The position numbers were made by a program, and so were the translations under genes. Below, piece after piece: positions 14,001 through 25,000 of a stretch of 64,000 bases of DNA; within the stretch, counting starts at the first letter, position 1; every line of letters starts with the position of its first letter. A model generated the notes under the pieces. That model saw nothing but the letters and a program-made list of their open reading frames with translations. It made no database searches and was not told where the DNA came from. This DNA is from Ifrita kowaldi (lineage: Eukaryota > Chordata > Aves > Passeriformes > Cinclosomatidae): NCBI GenBank assembly GCA_013398055.1, contig VZRS01007550.1, positions 62,001-126,000 of the forward strand, given 5' to 3'.

Positions 14001-14531
14001 TAGAAATTTATTCAGGATGGATGCAGACTCTTCTCTACTGATCTACAGTACACAGCCACTACTACAACCTTAATAAAAACAAAAGTAGGACAGGAAGGAT
14101 TTATAATAGATGCTAAAATAAATATATATATATGATGCAAAAACACATTAATTCTGAAGGCAGCTGACCTTCAGCCAGGCTTAACACCAAAACGCTCAAG
14201 TGACTCACAAGTGGGTCATGTAACTAAACAGATTAAAATTCATAGGAGCATCTTGAAAAACAGAGTGGAAAGCCACTTACACACTCAAGAGAAGTTAAAG
14301 CCTAGAGCCCAAGCCATGAAAAAAAACACCTGCAAACACAACATTCTCTTCACAACAATCATTGGACTTACCCAGACTGAAGAAATTCTCCAAGAATAGA
14401 AATTCAGATTTGCTTCTTATAAAAAGTATTTTCTAAATCTACCTCTCACTATATAAAAAAAAACTTCTCCCCAAACTCACCACGCATCTTCACTTTTATT
14501 TGTTCCCTCATTTATGTTTTCCCAGCGTGGC
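8015..14531. other. Unique AT-rich DNA without a recognisable gene
   Basis: There is no gene, RNA gene or transposon that I can support. The longest open frame (9494-9904, plus, 136 codons) has low-complexity Asn/Lys/Ile/Thr-rich composition typical of AT-rich chance frames. Copies of ATATTAC at 12784-12805 form a small irregular repeat. A patch at about 10600-10830 is GC-richer than its flanks and carries overlapping frames on both strands, without splice logic that I can follow. Confidence 0.65.
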
Positions 14532-14620
14532 CAGCTGCAAGCAATGATCCTGATAGGGTCCCCCAGCTGCAGCTGGTCAGCAAATCAGACCGGCAACTTG
14601 GGGAGGTTCCACTGCAGCTG
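14532..14620. promoter_or_regulatory. Cluster of four CAGCTG E-boxes (candidate enhancer)
   Basis: CAGCTG occurs at 14532-14537, 14564-14569, 14570-14575 and 14615-14620. The middle two are head-to-head in a perfect 14-bp palindrome (CCAGCTGCAGCTGG, 14563-14576). CAGCTG is the E-box form bound by many class II bHLH heterodimers (MyoD, Ascl1 and Tcf12 types). The patch is GC-rich against AT-rich flanks. Enhancer activity is an inference; the motifs themselves are plain in the sequence. Confidence 0.45.
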
Positions 14621-16130
14621 TGCCCCTGCTGCCAAAAACCTGCACTGAGCCCCTGTAATCCTCCGTTTTCAGGAGACACATAGGAGCTGCAGATCTATGA
14701 GACTTTTGTAATTTTGACGGGGAAATTATCTCTTTTTATATGGTTCTGTTTGTCTTCTCACAGCAGTACAATTGCCATGGTGCTAAAACACACATGAGTT
14801 TGTTGAAATCCTGACAAAAATCAGGACAGTTTCTTTCAGCAACCAAGCATTGGAGGTTTACAGGTCTCACGTGAGCTACAGGACTGGCCAAATAATGCAA
14901 ACTACAAATGGAAAACAACCATTGTTCTGTAAGTTCATAAACCCACAGGCTGGAAAAGCTTGCCTCCACTAGTAACCTCTTAATGCTCCCTGTACGTGCC
15001 TGTTGATACCTGAAGTATCAACATTTACAAATCACTACAGATCCAATTAGAAAGTACAAAATAAGGCCTCATGGTAACAAGCCACTCTCCAAACAGTGAG
15101 ACTCAAACACAAGACAAGGAGAGAAATGAGATTTGGGAAATACATGAGCAATGGTATGGAGTTCAAGCCGGTCAGAGAGGAGAAGAGCACATTTGATTTG
15201 TGAGAGAAAGCAAAGCTCATCTAGGTGCTTACAGAGTGAGATAGTGCTGTATTTCCAGTATTTTATTAGAAAATAAGGAATTTTCAGGGCTCACTGGCAG
15301 TAGTATTCAGAGTTCACCCACCCAAATTAAGTTTCAAAAACTTAAGACAGTAAGAATCACTGGAGCAGAATAAAGCGGCCATATTGAACCTTCTTGTGAA
15401 GCATTTTCTTGAAGTGAGCAGGCAACTCCTGCTTCCTTACTGGGAAAGCACAAACAAACACAGCAGTGAGAGGGCGGTAGGACAAAACATACACACTTCA
15501 TTAGCAAAGGCACCAGAAAGGCAAAGCTTTGGATGCGACAAAGAGCAATTGTGGAGCTGACCTCAATGTGCCTGACAGCTTCAGGCCTTGTGAGCGGAGC
15601 TCGTTCTGGGAACACAGATAACAAATATTTGTGGCAGCAATTTGCCTTTAAAGCAGTGATTCGCAGAATCTGTGTCTGTAGGGCCAACCATGGATCACGA
15701 GGCCACAGCATTTGTTAAATGGGAGCACTTGGACACCCTCTCCCATAAGGATTATGCAATACCCTCGTGGCTGTGGCTCAAGGGTGAGGCCCTTCCCCTT
15801 GGTTCCTTTACCAAGTTGTCCCAGAAGGCAAATCAACCTTTACATTTACCTTTAAAGCTTGCAGGAGCTATGATATTTCACCCAAAGGATAACATTTAGC
15901 TACTGGAATAGCACAAGATTCACCCATGTTAAACAGTTTTGATAATTATTTGAAATAAAAATCTGTAGGAATAACAGTGAAACAACGAAGCCACGCTGAT
16001 CAGCAAAGATGTATTATTTAACATTTTACTAACAAGATGAATAGATAGAATAAGTAAGCAGAGAAATAAAATAGCAAGTTCTGCCTAAACATGAAATAAA
16101 TTTGTTGATAAACTACACTGTGTTATACAA
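14621..16130. other. Unique DNA; GC-richer patch at 15.5-15.9 kb
   Basis: Overlapping open frames of 60-125 codons on both strands cross 15334-15899. They conflict with one another and none has recognisable domains or clear splice sites. The patch could be a conserved non-coding element or an old exon, but I cannot tell these apart without an alignment. The rest shows nothing. Confidence 0.5.
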
Positions 16131-16192
16131 TTTTCTCTTTCTCTCTCTTTTTTTTTTTAATAGAGAGAGGAAAGAGAAGAAAGAAAGAAAAG
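16131..16192. repeat. Polypyrimidine/polypurine inverted repeat
   Basis: A C/T-only tract of 28 nt (16131-16158) is followed, after a short AATA step, by a tract of almost only A and G. TTCTCTTTCTCTCTCT on the left is complementary to AGAGAGAGGAAAGAGAA on the right with one base of slippage, around a T-rich loop of about a dozen bases. The tract could therefore form a hairpin, and as a mirror-like purine/pyrimidine tract it could also form a triplex. Confidence 0.8.
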
Positions 16193-18100
16193 CTAGGATA
16201 CCAATAACACGACTGCTGTCTTAAGAGTTTTTGTATAATTAAAATTCATTTCCTAGCATGAAGTTTTGGAATTAGTGACAGGATGAGCACCAGGGAAATG
16301 TGTATCATCACAGTATGAATAAGACAAGTCCACTCGTTATTTCACATACACTGGATGCAAACTGGTATAAATGATACATTATTAAGTTCCATTGCATGTC
16401 TGTTAATTCTTGGAAAAAAGCACTGAGCAATTAGGTTTGTATTGGGTGTATGGGAGGTCACTGTGCTTGCAGGTTCTAGTTACAGGGTCAGTGTAGGTTA
16501 TCAAACATTTCAAATATTTATAGTTTTCACACTTCAGTTCTAAAGAAGAAAAATTGAGAGATTCCTAAGAGAATTTTGAGAAGACTTGGAGTGAACACTG
16601 TTGAAAGATCACAGGCTCTTCTTTCTACACCAGCTCCTTAAGACTTTAATATACTTTGCATATCTGCCTTCATCAGAAATCCTGGCCAGTAAGTTTAACA
16701 AATGACATCTGAGTCCTGAGAAAATACCAGAAGTTCTAAAGATATAATAACTCAGTGGCTAACAATAAGCTTTGCATTTCTGAATAGTAAAGAAGGACTG
16801 TGAGTTATTGATTCTCTCAGTCTAAGGCAAAATATGATTTCCCTGCGTGAAAGTAATTCACTTCCCAACATCCCTTTACCATCCTTCCCTTTCCCAACAA
16901 AAATTGAACTTATAAGTGCAGTCAGTGGTGGTGATTTCAACACTCCTTCCCTATACTGATGAAAAACAAAATTAATGCAGGTCCACGTCATGAATTCAGA
17001 ATTACTTCATGGCTTTATTATGTTTATTAGCAAATAACTCCAGCCAAGTGGTGTATGATTTTCATCTCTGAATTGGCAACAGAATAAGTAAGGAAATGTT
17101 TAATGTGGATATCTCCGTTCAGGCACCGCTGTTCAACAGTGCCCGCTCCCTACAGTCATACACCACCTTGTTTTCACTCTTCAGAATCATCTTTTTCTGG
17201 AGTAAACAAGACAAATCAATTTGCCTGCAACTCGAATCAAAGACAGTCAACCATAAGCCAAGTGGGAAGGATGCCACAGTGGTTTTATCTCGAAATAATT
17301 GTGCACGTTATAAAACTATGCATGAAGTAGTGGTAAAAGCCCTTTTTTAGCCAGTGAAAACCAGATCTTTGTTACAGGGGCTCTTAATGCAGCAACTCTT
17401 AATTAAATTCATATACCTGATGAGTAGAACACTCTTCCTTCCCCACTGGAGAATGAAATGCCCCCAGCCATTTCTGTTTGGTTGGTTGTTTCTTTTTTCT
17501 TCATAATTTGCATTCAAATCAGGCAGAAATTTTAACTCTCAACATCAGTGGGAAACATTCACCTCTTCCGCTGAGTATCTGAGCCCGAGCTTCAGCATCA
17601 GTGATTAAATTAGCAAGTCAAACAAGGTGAATGTGGGAGAAGGAAACAGAGACATTTTTGCTGCACCTTCTCTTTCAAACTGCTTATGCTGATGGCCACA
17701 TTTTGTTTTTAAATCAATGATGTATCTGCCCAAACAATCCATTTGACATCATTTTCACAAATAAATTATTTCATCCTTGGAAATTTTTCATAGAGCCTAA
17801 TCTGCTAACGTAATAAAAGAGGACAACTTGTGAGGGGCACACAAACTAACATCAGTAACTTCCAGACACGGGCAATTTGCCCGTACTCACTCCCCTAATG
17901 CGTCCTTTGTTTATTAAGATGGACAAAGCATTCCCTACTTGTTCAGCCGAAGTTGTTGGCAAAACAGGGACATTTATTTTAACAACATTAAATTGAAGGG
18001 CAATCCAAAGAGAAAAGAGCAGGACAACAGAGCATTAAAAAAATCCATCATACTGACACAGCTCTCTTCTCCAAGGAACACAGGATACCGGAGACAACCG
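16193..18100. other. Unique DNA; possible conserved non-coding block at 17.5-18.0 kb
   Basis: No gene is seen. Between about 17560 and 18010 the sequence is non-repetitive and of even composition, and holds several regulatory-looking words (TGATTAAATTAG, TGACATCATTT, an ACGGGCAA dyad). This is the texture of vertebrate conserved non-coding elements. It is only an impression that an alignment would settle. Confidence 0.35.
17868..17884. repeat. Perfect inverted repeat, 8-bp GC-rich arms
   Basis: ACGGGCAA, one T, then TTGCCCGT. The arms are exact complements and GC-rich, which is less expected by chance here than the AT-rich dyads elsewhere. It contains a CpG at each end. Confidence 0.85.
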
Positions 18101-18146
18101 TAGTCCTTTGAAAGTCCCTTCTGACCCAAATGATTCTGGGATTCTT
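18101..18146 (+). mobile_element. Possible CR1 tail relic
   Basis: GTCCCTTCTGACCCAAATG followed by ATTCTGGGATTCTT resembles the last 40 bases of a CR1 element (CCCTTCCAACCCAAATGATTCT type). Only the extreme 3' end is visible and the upstream sequence does not continue the match, so this could be chance. Confidence 0.45.
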
Positions 18147-21100
18147 TACTCTTTAAATCCTCCTCCTGCTTCTATCCTAGGAGAGTCCATCTGTTGAAAA
18201 TGTCATGAAAGGCGGGGCAAACAATGGATTCACAGTTACCCGAACTTGAACACTATTTTTTGACAAGGGAGGAAGGCAGTTATTAAATTGTTTTTTATCT
18301 CTCAGATGCTCCCAACAAGAACTCTCCCAGGCAGACACCAAATGAACAGTTTCTGTCCTGGAAAGCTGCTCTTTTGATCACATATTCATTCCCAATAGTT
18401 CATTAGCAGGAATAAAGCTGTGGCCACATCAATCTGCTGCAATTCCACTGTTGGCAGGGTTGTTATGCCATTAATTTCCACCCAGCTTTGTAAGTCTGGG
18501 CTGTGTACTTTGCCAGAGGATCAGCATCTCCTGCTGGAACACAACCTCCACTTCTGAGTCAAGCTTGCCTGTTGATAGCAAGTCTACGTTGGTTAATAAA
18601 TTATCCCCACATTTCCACATTGTCTTCTCTGGAACAAATTTGCATCCTCAGTCTGTATTTCCCAGTTCTACACCAACCAAATCAAGCATCAACAGGGGTG
18701 TTAATAAGTGTGGTGACTCTAATTTAAAGAGAGATCCATACATTTATATACATTTACCTTTAATGTTTCGTTTCAGTGGAAGGACTCACACAAACTTGAG
18801 TTGCAAAATTCCTCATTGCAGGAAGCAGCAAAACTTTGGTGCTCAGAAGTTCATCACATTTTCAATAGAGCAACTTTTCACTGCAGAGCTCCAGAGCTCA
18901 ACCCATTGGGTATTGGTGCTGAAACATTTCTTATTAAATAAATTACTTTTTCATTTAATAATGGCAGTAAAACATTGCCCATTAGCAGCAGTAACTGCTC
19001 AAGATAAGTTCAAGGTTATTGAAGCAAAGCTACTGATTTAAAGATAAGACTGTACCGTGAAACTTGTTTTTATTTAGGGCAGTAACATTTTACATATTTA
19101 ATAAGCATAAAGAAAGTTAAACCACGCTGTACATTTTATCCTGGCTACTAAACCAAAAGGAAAATTTGTCCAGATGGTATGAAAAAAATTGAAAGTTAAA
19201 TTTACTTTGTGGAAAAAGGGAAAAAATAATGGAAAATACAGCAGGCCCAGTCTGAAATCTAGATCATGCAGGCAGATATGCTCATCAAAACTTTTTACTG
19301 TTGAAGGGGTAACCACCAAAATGTGTAGCATCTGTATATAGAACACAGTTCTTATCACTTGTAGGAAAATTTTAATTAAAAGTCGTATGTGATGAATTAC
19401 TTAGGCTAAAAGCAGTAAGCTATCAAGCTGGAATAGAAATATTGAAAATGACAGGTTAAAGGAAAGAAAAGAATATAAGAAAAAAAAAGATCTATATCCA
19501 GCCAAGGGAAGACACTTAGAGGAGCCCTACTGTACATGACTGCATTTGGGCAAGAGCAGAATTTTTGAAGACAAAAAAGAGTTATACTGACAGATCCAAG
19601 GATTAAAAAGAGCAGGAATGTGGGCAGGTAAAGAAAAAAAATTCCTCATCAGTGTTGCAGAAAAGACAACTGTAGGGAAGGGACTGGAAGCATGTAAAAG
19701 TACTGAATAGGTACTCTGCCTCACTCTGACTTACATTTTAAATAGAAAAATCAGACAAAATAATATAAAAAGAGATTAAAGAGAAACACAGACAGGACTT
19801 CAAAAAGGCACTTTCTGAATTAAAAATACATCCAGTAGCTTTCATCTAAGATACAGAATTTGAAAAAGAAGAGAAAAAAGCCTGCATCCATTTTGCGTCA
19901 AGCAGGATGACGGTTTACAGAAGGAGAAGTACAAGTCTCTATAAATCAACACTGCAAAGCACTTTAATGCACATCTTCCTTTTATTTGTATCTCATGTAA
20001 TGTTGGCAGGATAAGAACAGAGGTTAGGGAGTGGAAAACATGTATTTTATCACTGTGTTTCTGCTTGTCTAGAACACTGGAATTTCTGTAATGAGGACTC
20101 TGCCCATGTTGACCATGAAAAACTATGAGGAAACATTTTACCTTTTTACATGAAACAGCATGTTTGCCCAAAGCCACAAATCCCTTAAAACTGCCATCTC
20201 TGAAAACTGCTTTATTGCCAACAGTGCAAAAGATGGATTTCGGGGATTTTTCACTCCAGCTACGTTGTTGCTGGCTGTCACTATATCTGATCTCACTGAA
20301 AGGACCTATCCTAGTAAGATGTTTTCATCAAGTATGTTTGATACAGAATGGAGAGGTCAGTCATGAGGGCAGTTCATCAGAAAAGAGGGAAGAGCAGAGG
20401 GTCGGGAAGGAGGTGGGATGATGGATCAGCTATGGCTGTGGGAAGGATTCCTCCACACGCTTTCAAGTACCCCTGATGTCTCACAAATGGACAAGTGCTG
20501 CTTCTAAGGTTGAAATGCTTCTTAGAGTAGGTAGAGGAGTGCCGGGATTATCCCCTGAATAAATTCCAATCCAATGTGTTCAAAAGGAAGGGCTGTTCCT
20601 CACTACATTCATTAGAGGGCATAGAAGGCAGTTAGCTAAAAGGCTTGTTACAGAGAGGCATGGCACTTCCTGGGAAATACAGCTAATGCAGGAAGATAAA
20701 AATCCTTGTAAAGATATATTCCAGAGCAGCATCAGCAGCAAGTCAGCAGGGTTTTTATCTGGGACATTATTCGGGCTTAATTCAGCAAGTGTTCTTCCAG
20801 TTTTTTGTTTATGTCCACTATTAAAAAAGAAAAAAAGTTGTAGTTGTGCTGTTCAGCTTGTATAGGAAGATGAATACTTTTCAAGGTATTTTATCTAAAC
20901 CTGAACATGACTCTACAGAGAAAAATCTTTAACTGCCTGAAAGGAAAGTACTACTCAATGTAACAACAGTAACAAGGAATATACAGCTGTGTCAATCTAA
21001 AATAGCAGAAACTGCTGGTTTTGTTATTATTTATTTAAGTATGGCACATAAAACTTATATCCATGACTTCATATGATCCACCACCATGGCATTTCCTACC

Positions 21101-21686
21101 ACTATACACACATAAACATCAATATTTATTTACTGTGAGGAGAAACTTCCTGAAACAACCTCTTCCCCACTCAGGTTTTCCAATAGGAAGTATCTGATTA
21201 CTTTCCAATACAATCCTGGTGCATCCTTGCAATGCATGGTGGAGGCCCAGGGATTTATTGAGAATGCTGTGCAGACTATCACCTACACTGCTTACCTTGT
21301 GGGAGGTTTTTTTATTGTGATTCTAAGGATAATATGTCAGTAACCCTTTTTGCAAGGCTAAATTAAATATAGTGCTCCTATGATTCATTTGACAGAAAAT
21401 ATGTCTTTGTGCATATTAAATACAACTTACAAAACAATCTGTTCTCTAATTAATTCATCTAATCTAATCAATCTTACTGATTTTTTACTTATAACAAGTA
21501 GTTTATGAAAGATTCTATGATGATCCCTCTCTGAGGCACCACAGGGTGAAAACAGTCTCTTAAATATTCTCTTCCATCAAGCTGCATTTTGTATTTCATT
21601 AGACTCGTCACAGATGTTAAGGTCACAGAAGAAAGGGATCTTCAAGATGTCAATGGAGAAATCCTTGGTAATTTACATATGGCAAA
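18147..21686. other. Unique AT-rich DNA without a recognisable gene
   Basis: The longest frame is 18565-19041 on the plus strand (158 codons), with no domain, no splice context and unremarkable composition. I judge it a chance frame. No repeats of note were seen. On the minus strand an AATAAA (plus-strand TTTATT, 21311-21316) lies about 370 bp beyond the end of the candidate reading frame described next. Confidence 0.6.
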
Positions 21687-22089
21687 CTACTGAAACAACT
21701 GCTGCTTAAGAAAGATGTTGAGATTGTTATTTCCAATTACAGCATTTGCAAACAGATAACCATTTTTCTCATCTTCTGTAAAGTATATATTTGAAGATGA
21801 ATTCTCAATATACAACAAATCCATTTGATTTGTGGAAGAAGATTTAAAAGAAACCAGTACTGGTTTTTCTGAACTGTTACATTCTGTGCAATTATTGGCA
21901 GAAGAAATGTAACAGTCTGAGGATAAACTGTTGTGAGATGTTGAACAGTCTAAAACAACTTGTCTGGGATACTAAGAATCATCAATATGAAACTGCACTA
22001 AAGAATATTGAATGATTGTATCCTGAGGGGTGGACAGACGTTCTGGATTGGATATCGATTTCTACAGATGAAGCCAAAAATTCATCTAC
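21687..22089 (-). pseudogene. Candidate terminal exon or broken coding remnant, unknown protein
   Basis: I do not recognise this protein. On the minus strand one frame is open from 22061 to the TAG at 21687-21689 except for a single TAG at 21972-21974. That gives 29 codons, a stop and 94 codons. The 94-residue part is Ser/Asn-rich, with mixed hydrophobic and acidic stretches (NSSSNIYFTEDEKNGYLF), Cys residues and several N-x-S/T sequons. It starts without an ATG. Two acceptor-like sites precede it on the same strand: TCATCTGTAG directly before 22061, and a pyrimidine-rich CCCTCTTTCTAG directly before 22089. From the second, another frame (22089-21985, 35 codons, starting VDEFLASSVE) overlaps the first and ends in TGA. 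Two overlapping frames plus an internal stop suggest a decayed or frameshifted exon. A chance frame remains possible in AT-rich DNA. Confidence 0.3.
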
Positions 22090-25000
22090 CTAGAAAGAGG
22101 GAGATGCAAGCCCACTATGTTTTAAAATGCTAAAATATGCATTTATTGCTTTACTTCATTTACTTTCATGCCTTCTTTACAAGCCGCAGAACACAGATGA
22201 AAAGAAATTCTGTATTTCACCTAAACATCTGGAAGGCTCAGCATTCACCCCACTCCCACTTGTGCTGCTCTGTCACTGGGCCTTTTTTTTTTCCCCTGTT
22301 TTTTTCATCATTTTTTTCATTCCTTACTGTCCAAGTCCATTAAACTGTGTGCAGCCAACTTTATTGATAGCTCTGCCACCTCACATCAACATTTCAGAAG
22401 CACTGAAATGACTTTGATTCAGCTCCTGCAATGGTAGTTAAATGGTAGTGCCTCATTTGCCCTTACTGGAAAAAAATATAACGTGAGACTTTAAAGTAAG
22501 AAGGAAAAAGCGGCCGATGCTTGAGTTGCCCATCCTGTAAACTGTGCTTTTTTTTCCCCCTATTTGCAGGAAAGCAAGATGTAGGTATCATCTTGTGTAC
22601 TTGAAAGAATGAACATTCTGACAAGCTTATGCTGGAGACTATTATTCTTAAAGTTTAGCCCAAAATCTCAGCATCTAAGAAAAAATCAAAGAGCTTATTG
22701 CTGTACACAGAATTAACATGTTTTTCCTCATTTTGGAAATGAAAGCATAGTCATCATTAGGCACATCAATTTTTCTCTAGAATCTAGTTTTGTAAAAAAT
22801 GAAATACCTGCATTAGGTACTTTTGCTGTGATTTACAAATGGGCCATCTTTGCCTATGAATAATGAAACTGTCAAAGAACTGGGTACCAAGACACGGCCT
22901 CACACTTTATATTTCATGCTTAATGTTAAAAACCCATAAAAACACATGAAAGGGAAGCCAGCAAATTGCTGAGAAAAATTCCTTTCAACTTTCTAACTCA
23001 TTAGCTTTTCTGAAGAACTGATTTGACTGCATAGCTCTGCTCTCTTACTGAGATGATCTTATGCACAACTGTATTCTCCCAGTCAACGCCAGACAGGCAA
23101 AATATTTTCTATTTTTTTAGGAGTCAAATCGGAATAGATGTTCCAAGTTACCAGACAAGCAAATAAATAGTGTGTGTAGTTATTGGCTGGGTGTTGGATT
23201 GAAGACAAACCCCAAGGGGGTTTCCTACCACAGTCTATTCTTCAGGGACAGGCAGCATTGCAATAGACAAAAATCAATTTTCTGTCCTTGCAACTTCAGT
23301 ATTATCTATTGTTACTCACTAAAAGTCTTAAGCCGGTAAAATAATTGGGTTAATATAGTAATGGAAGCAAATGAGCTGCATTTTTTCCCTAATATTTGCT
23401 GCTCCTTGCCCTGTGATGGATTAGAAGTAGAATGTCTGTTTATTTACAGAGATTACAGTTCTCTGCCTCACACCTCCTCTGTTTTTCCTGCTGACTTAAA
23501 TAGGAGCAGGATTAGATCTCTGATGGAAGCTTTACTGCACAGGAAGCATCGATTTGAGAGATTAGCAATACACTGTGGTGACAAAAGGTATTCGTCATCA
23601 CAGCTGAGTAGAGCAGGTTACAAGACAGTCTGTTGAGAAGCCCTGTGTGTTTTCATCAGCCTCTGTCATTTTTTCCCCGAAGTATAGTTGATTACAGAGC
23701 CTCATTTTATCAGTAAGCTGGAATGGCATTATGTAAGTGATTTGTTTGTGCCATGGAGCATTCCAAGGACAGGTAAGAAAGACATTTTCTTTATTTGGAA
23801 AAGAAAACAGTACCATTAAAGGCACATTGACCTGATTTAGTGGAACACTGGCATGAAGAAACTCAAATCCAGCCCTGGGGTTGCACTGTCAGGCACATAC
23901 CTGGAGTGCTGTTCCAGCCAGATTTAGGCATTGGATAGAAGGCTGCTGTCAGGAATTACACTTTTCTGTTTGGGAGCAGCTTCTGAGGCTGCATATGGAT
24001 TAACTTTTCCCAGAGTAATGGGCAGGCACACTTTGCTCTAAGCTGACTATAGACTGTAGCATTTTCTTCATGAACTATCACTAATTTTAGGAACACAGAG
24101 ACTAAACACTAACTCTCTGCTTTGTATGTCCATCTTTTCATCTGTGCTGTTCTGAGCATACATTTCCTTCATAATAACCAAGACCAGGTACTGAGGTCAT
24201 TCTAGAGAGCACTCAGAGTGACACAGAATGAGCAATTTTTTTTTCTTTTCCTGCTGACTTTCATCAGAAACAAGAATGGGACTGGTGCAGTCTTTGCCAT
24301 AATGGTCAGAGACATTTACATTTACAGAACTGAACCACAGAAGTTGCACGTTTAAGTAAGCTGGTCCTAAACTGCTATCTAGAAGAGCATCTGGAGGGGA
24401 ACGATGTTACTGAAAATGTGGAATTTTCCTGAATTTTCATAAAATTACTGTGTTACAAGGCTACAGAATGGCTTAAAATATTTTACTTTACAGTTACTTT
24501 ACTCAGCCTATATGTCAGATACATAAAATCCACTTATTATCACTGAGAGGTGTAAGGACCATGCCCTGCAATGAGATATGAGCAGTATCAGTAAAACATA
24601 ACAAAAGAAACATACAAATTTGAATGAAATTTTAGGCTAATTTATTATTAAAGGCTGTCCACACAAATATAGCTTCAACTCCTTCCTTGATTCTTTTTAA
24701 TCTATGTCTCAGTTTTTCTAGAAACATATAATCTTTTTTAAGCCTTTATACTGCAAACAACTAAGCATTTATGAGAATTTGTTGACAGGAATCCCTTAAG
24801 TGTAGTTATTTCTATAAATCCTCCATATATTTAAATGAACTCAGGCTGAAGATTTAATTATCTACAACTAGCCCTTGTTAATCCCCACAGAGATCTAAAT
24901 TTTTATTAGAAATGTGTGTTTGATGCATTTAATTGCACATTGTTGAAACTTGCATTTTTATTTACTCCCACCAAAGTATGCTAATTTGGAAGATGCTATT

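Noticed and set aside
18565..19041. 158-codon plus-strand frame
   Set aside because: It has no domain, no splice context and no protein-like organisation; frames of this size arise by chance in 64 kb of AT-rich DNA.
21513..21540. GATTCTATGATGATCC resembling a CR1 tail
   Set aside because: No CR1 sequence precedes it; the 10-bp match alone is weak.
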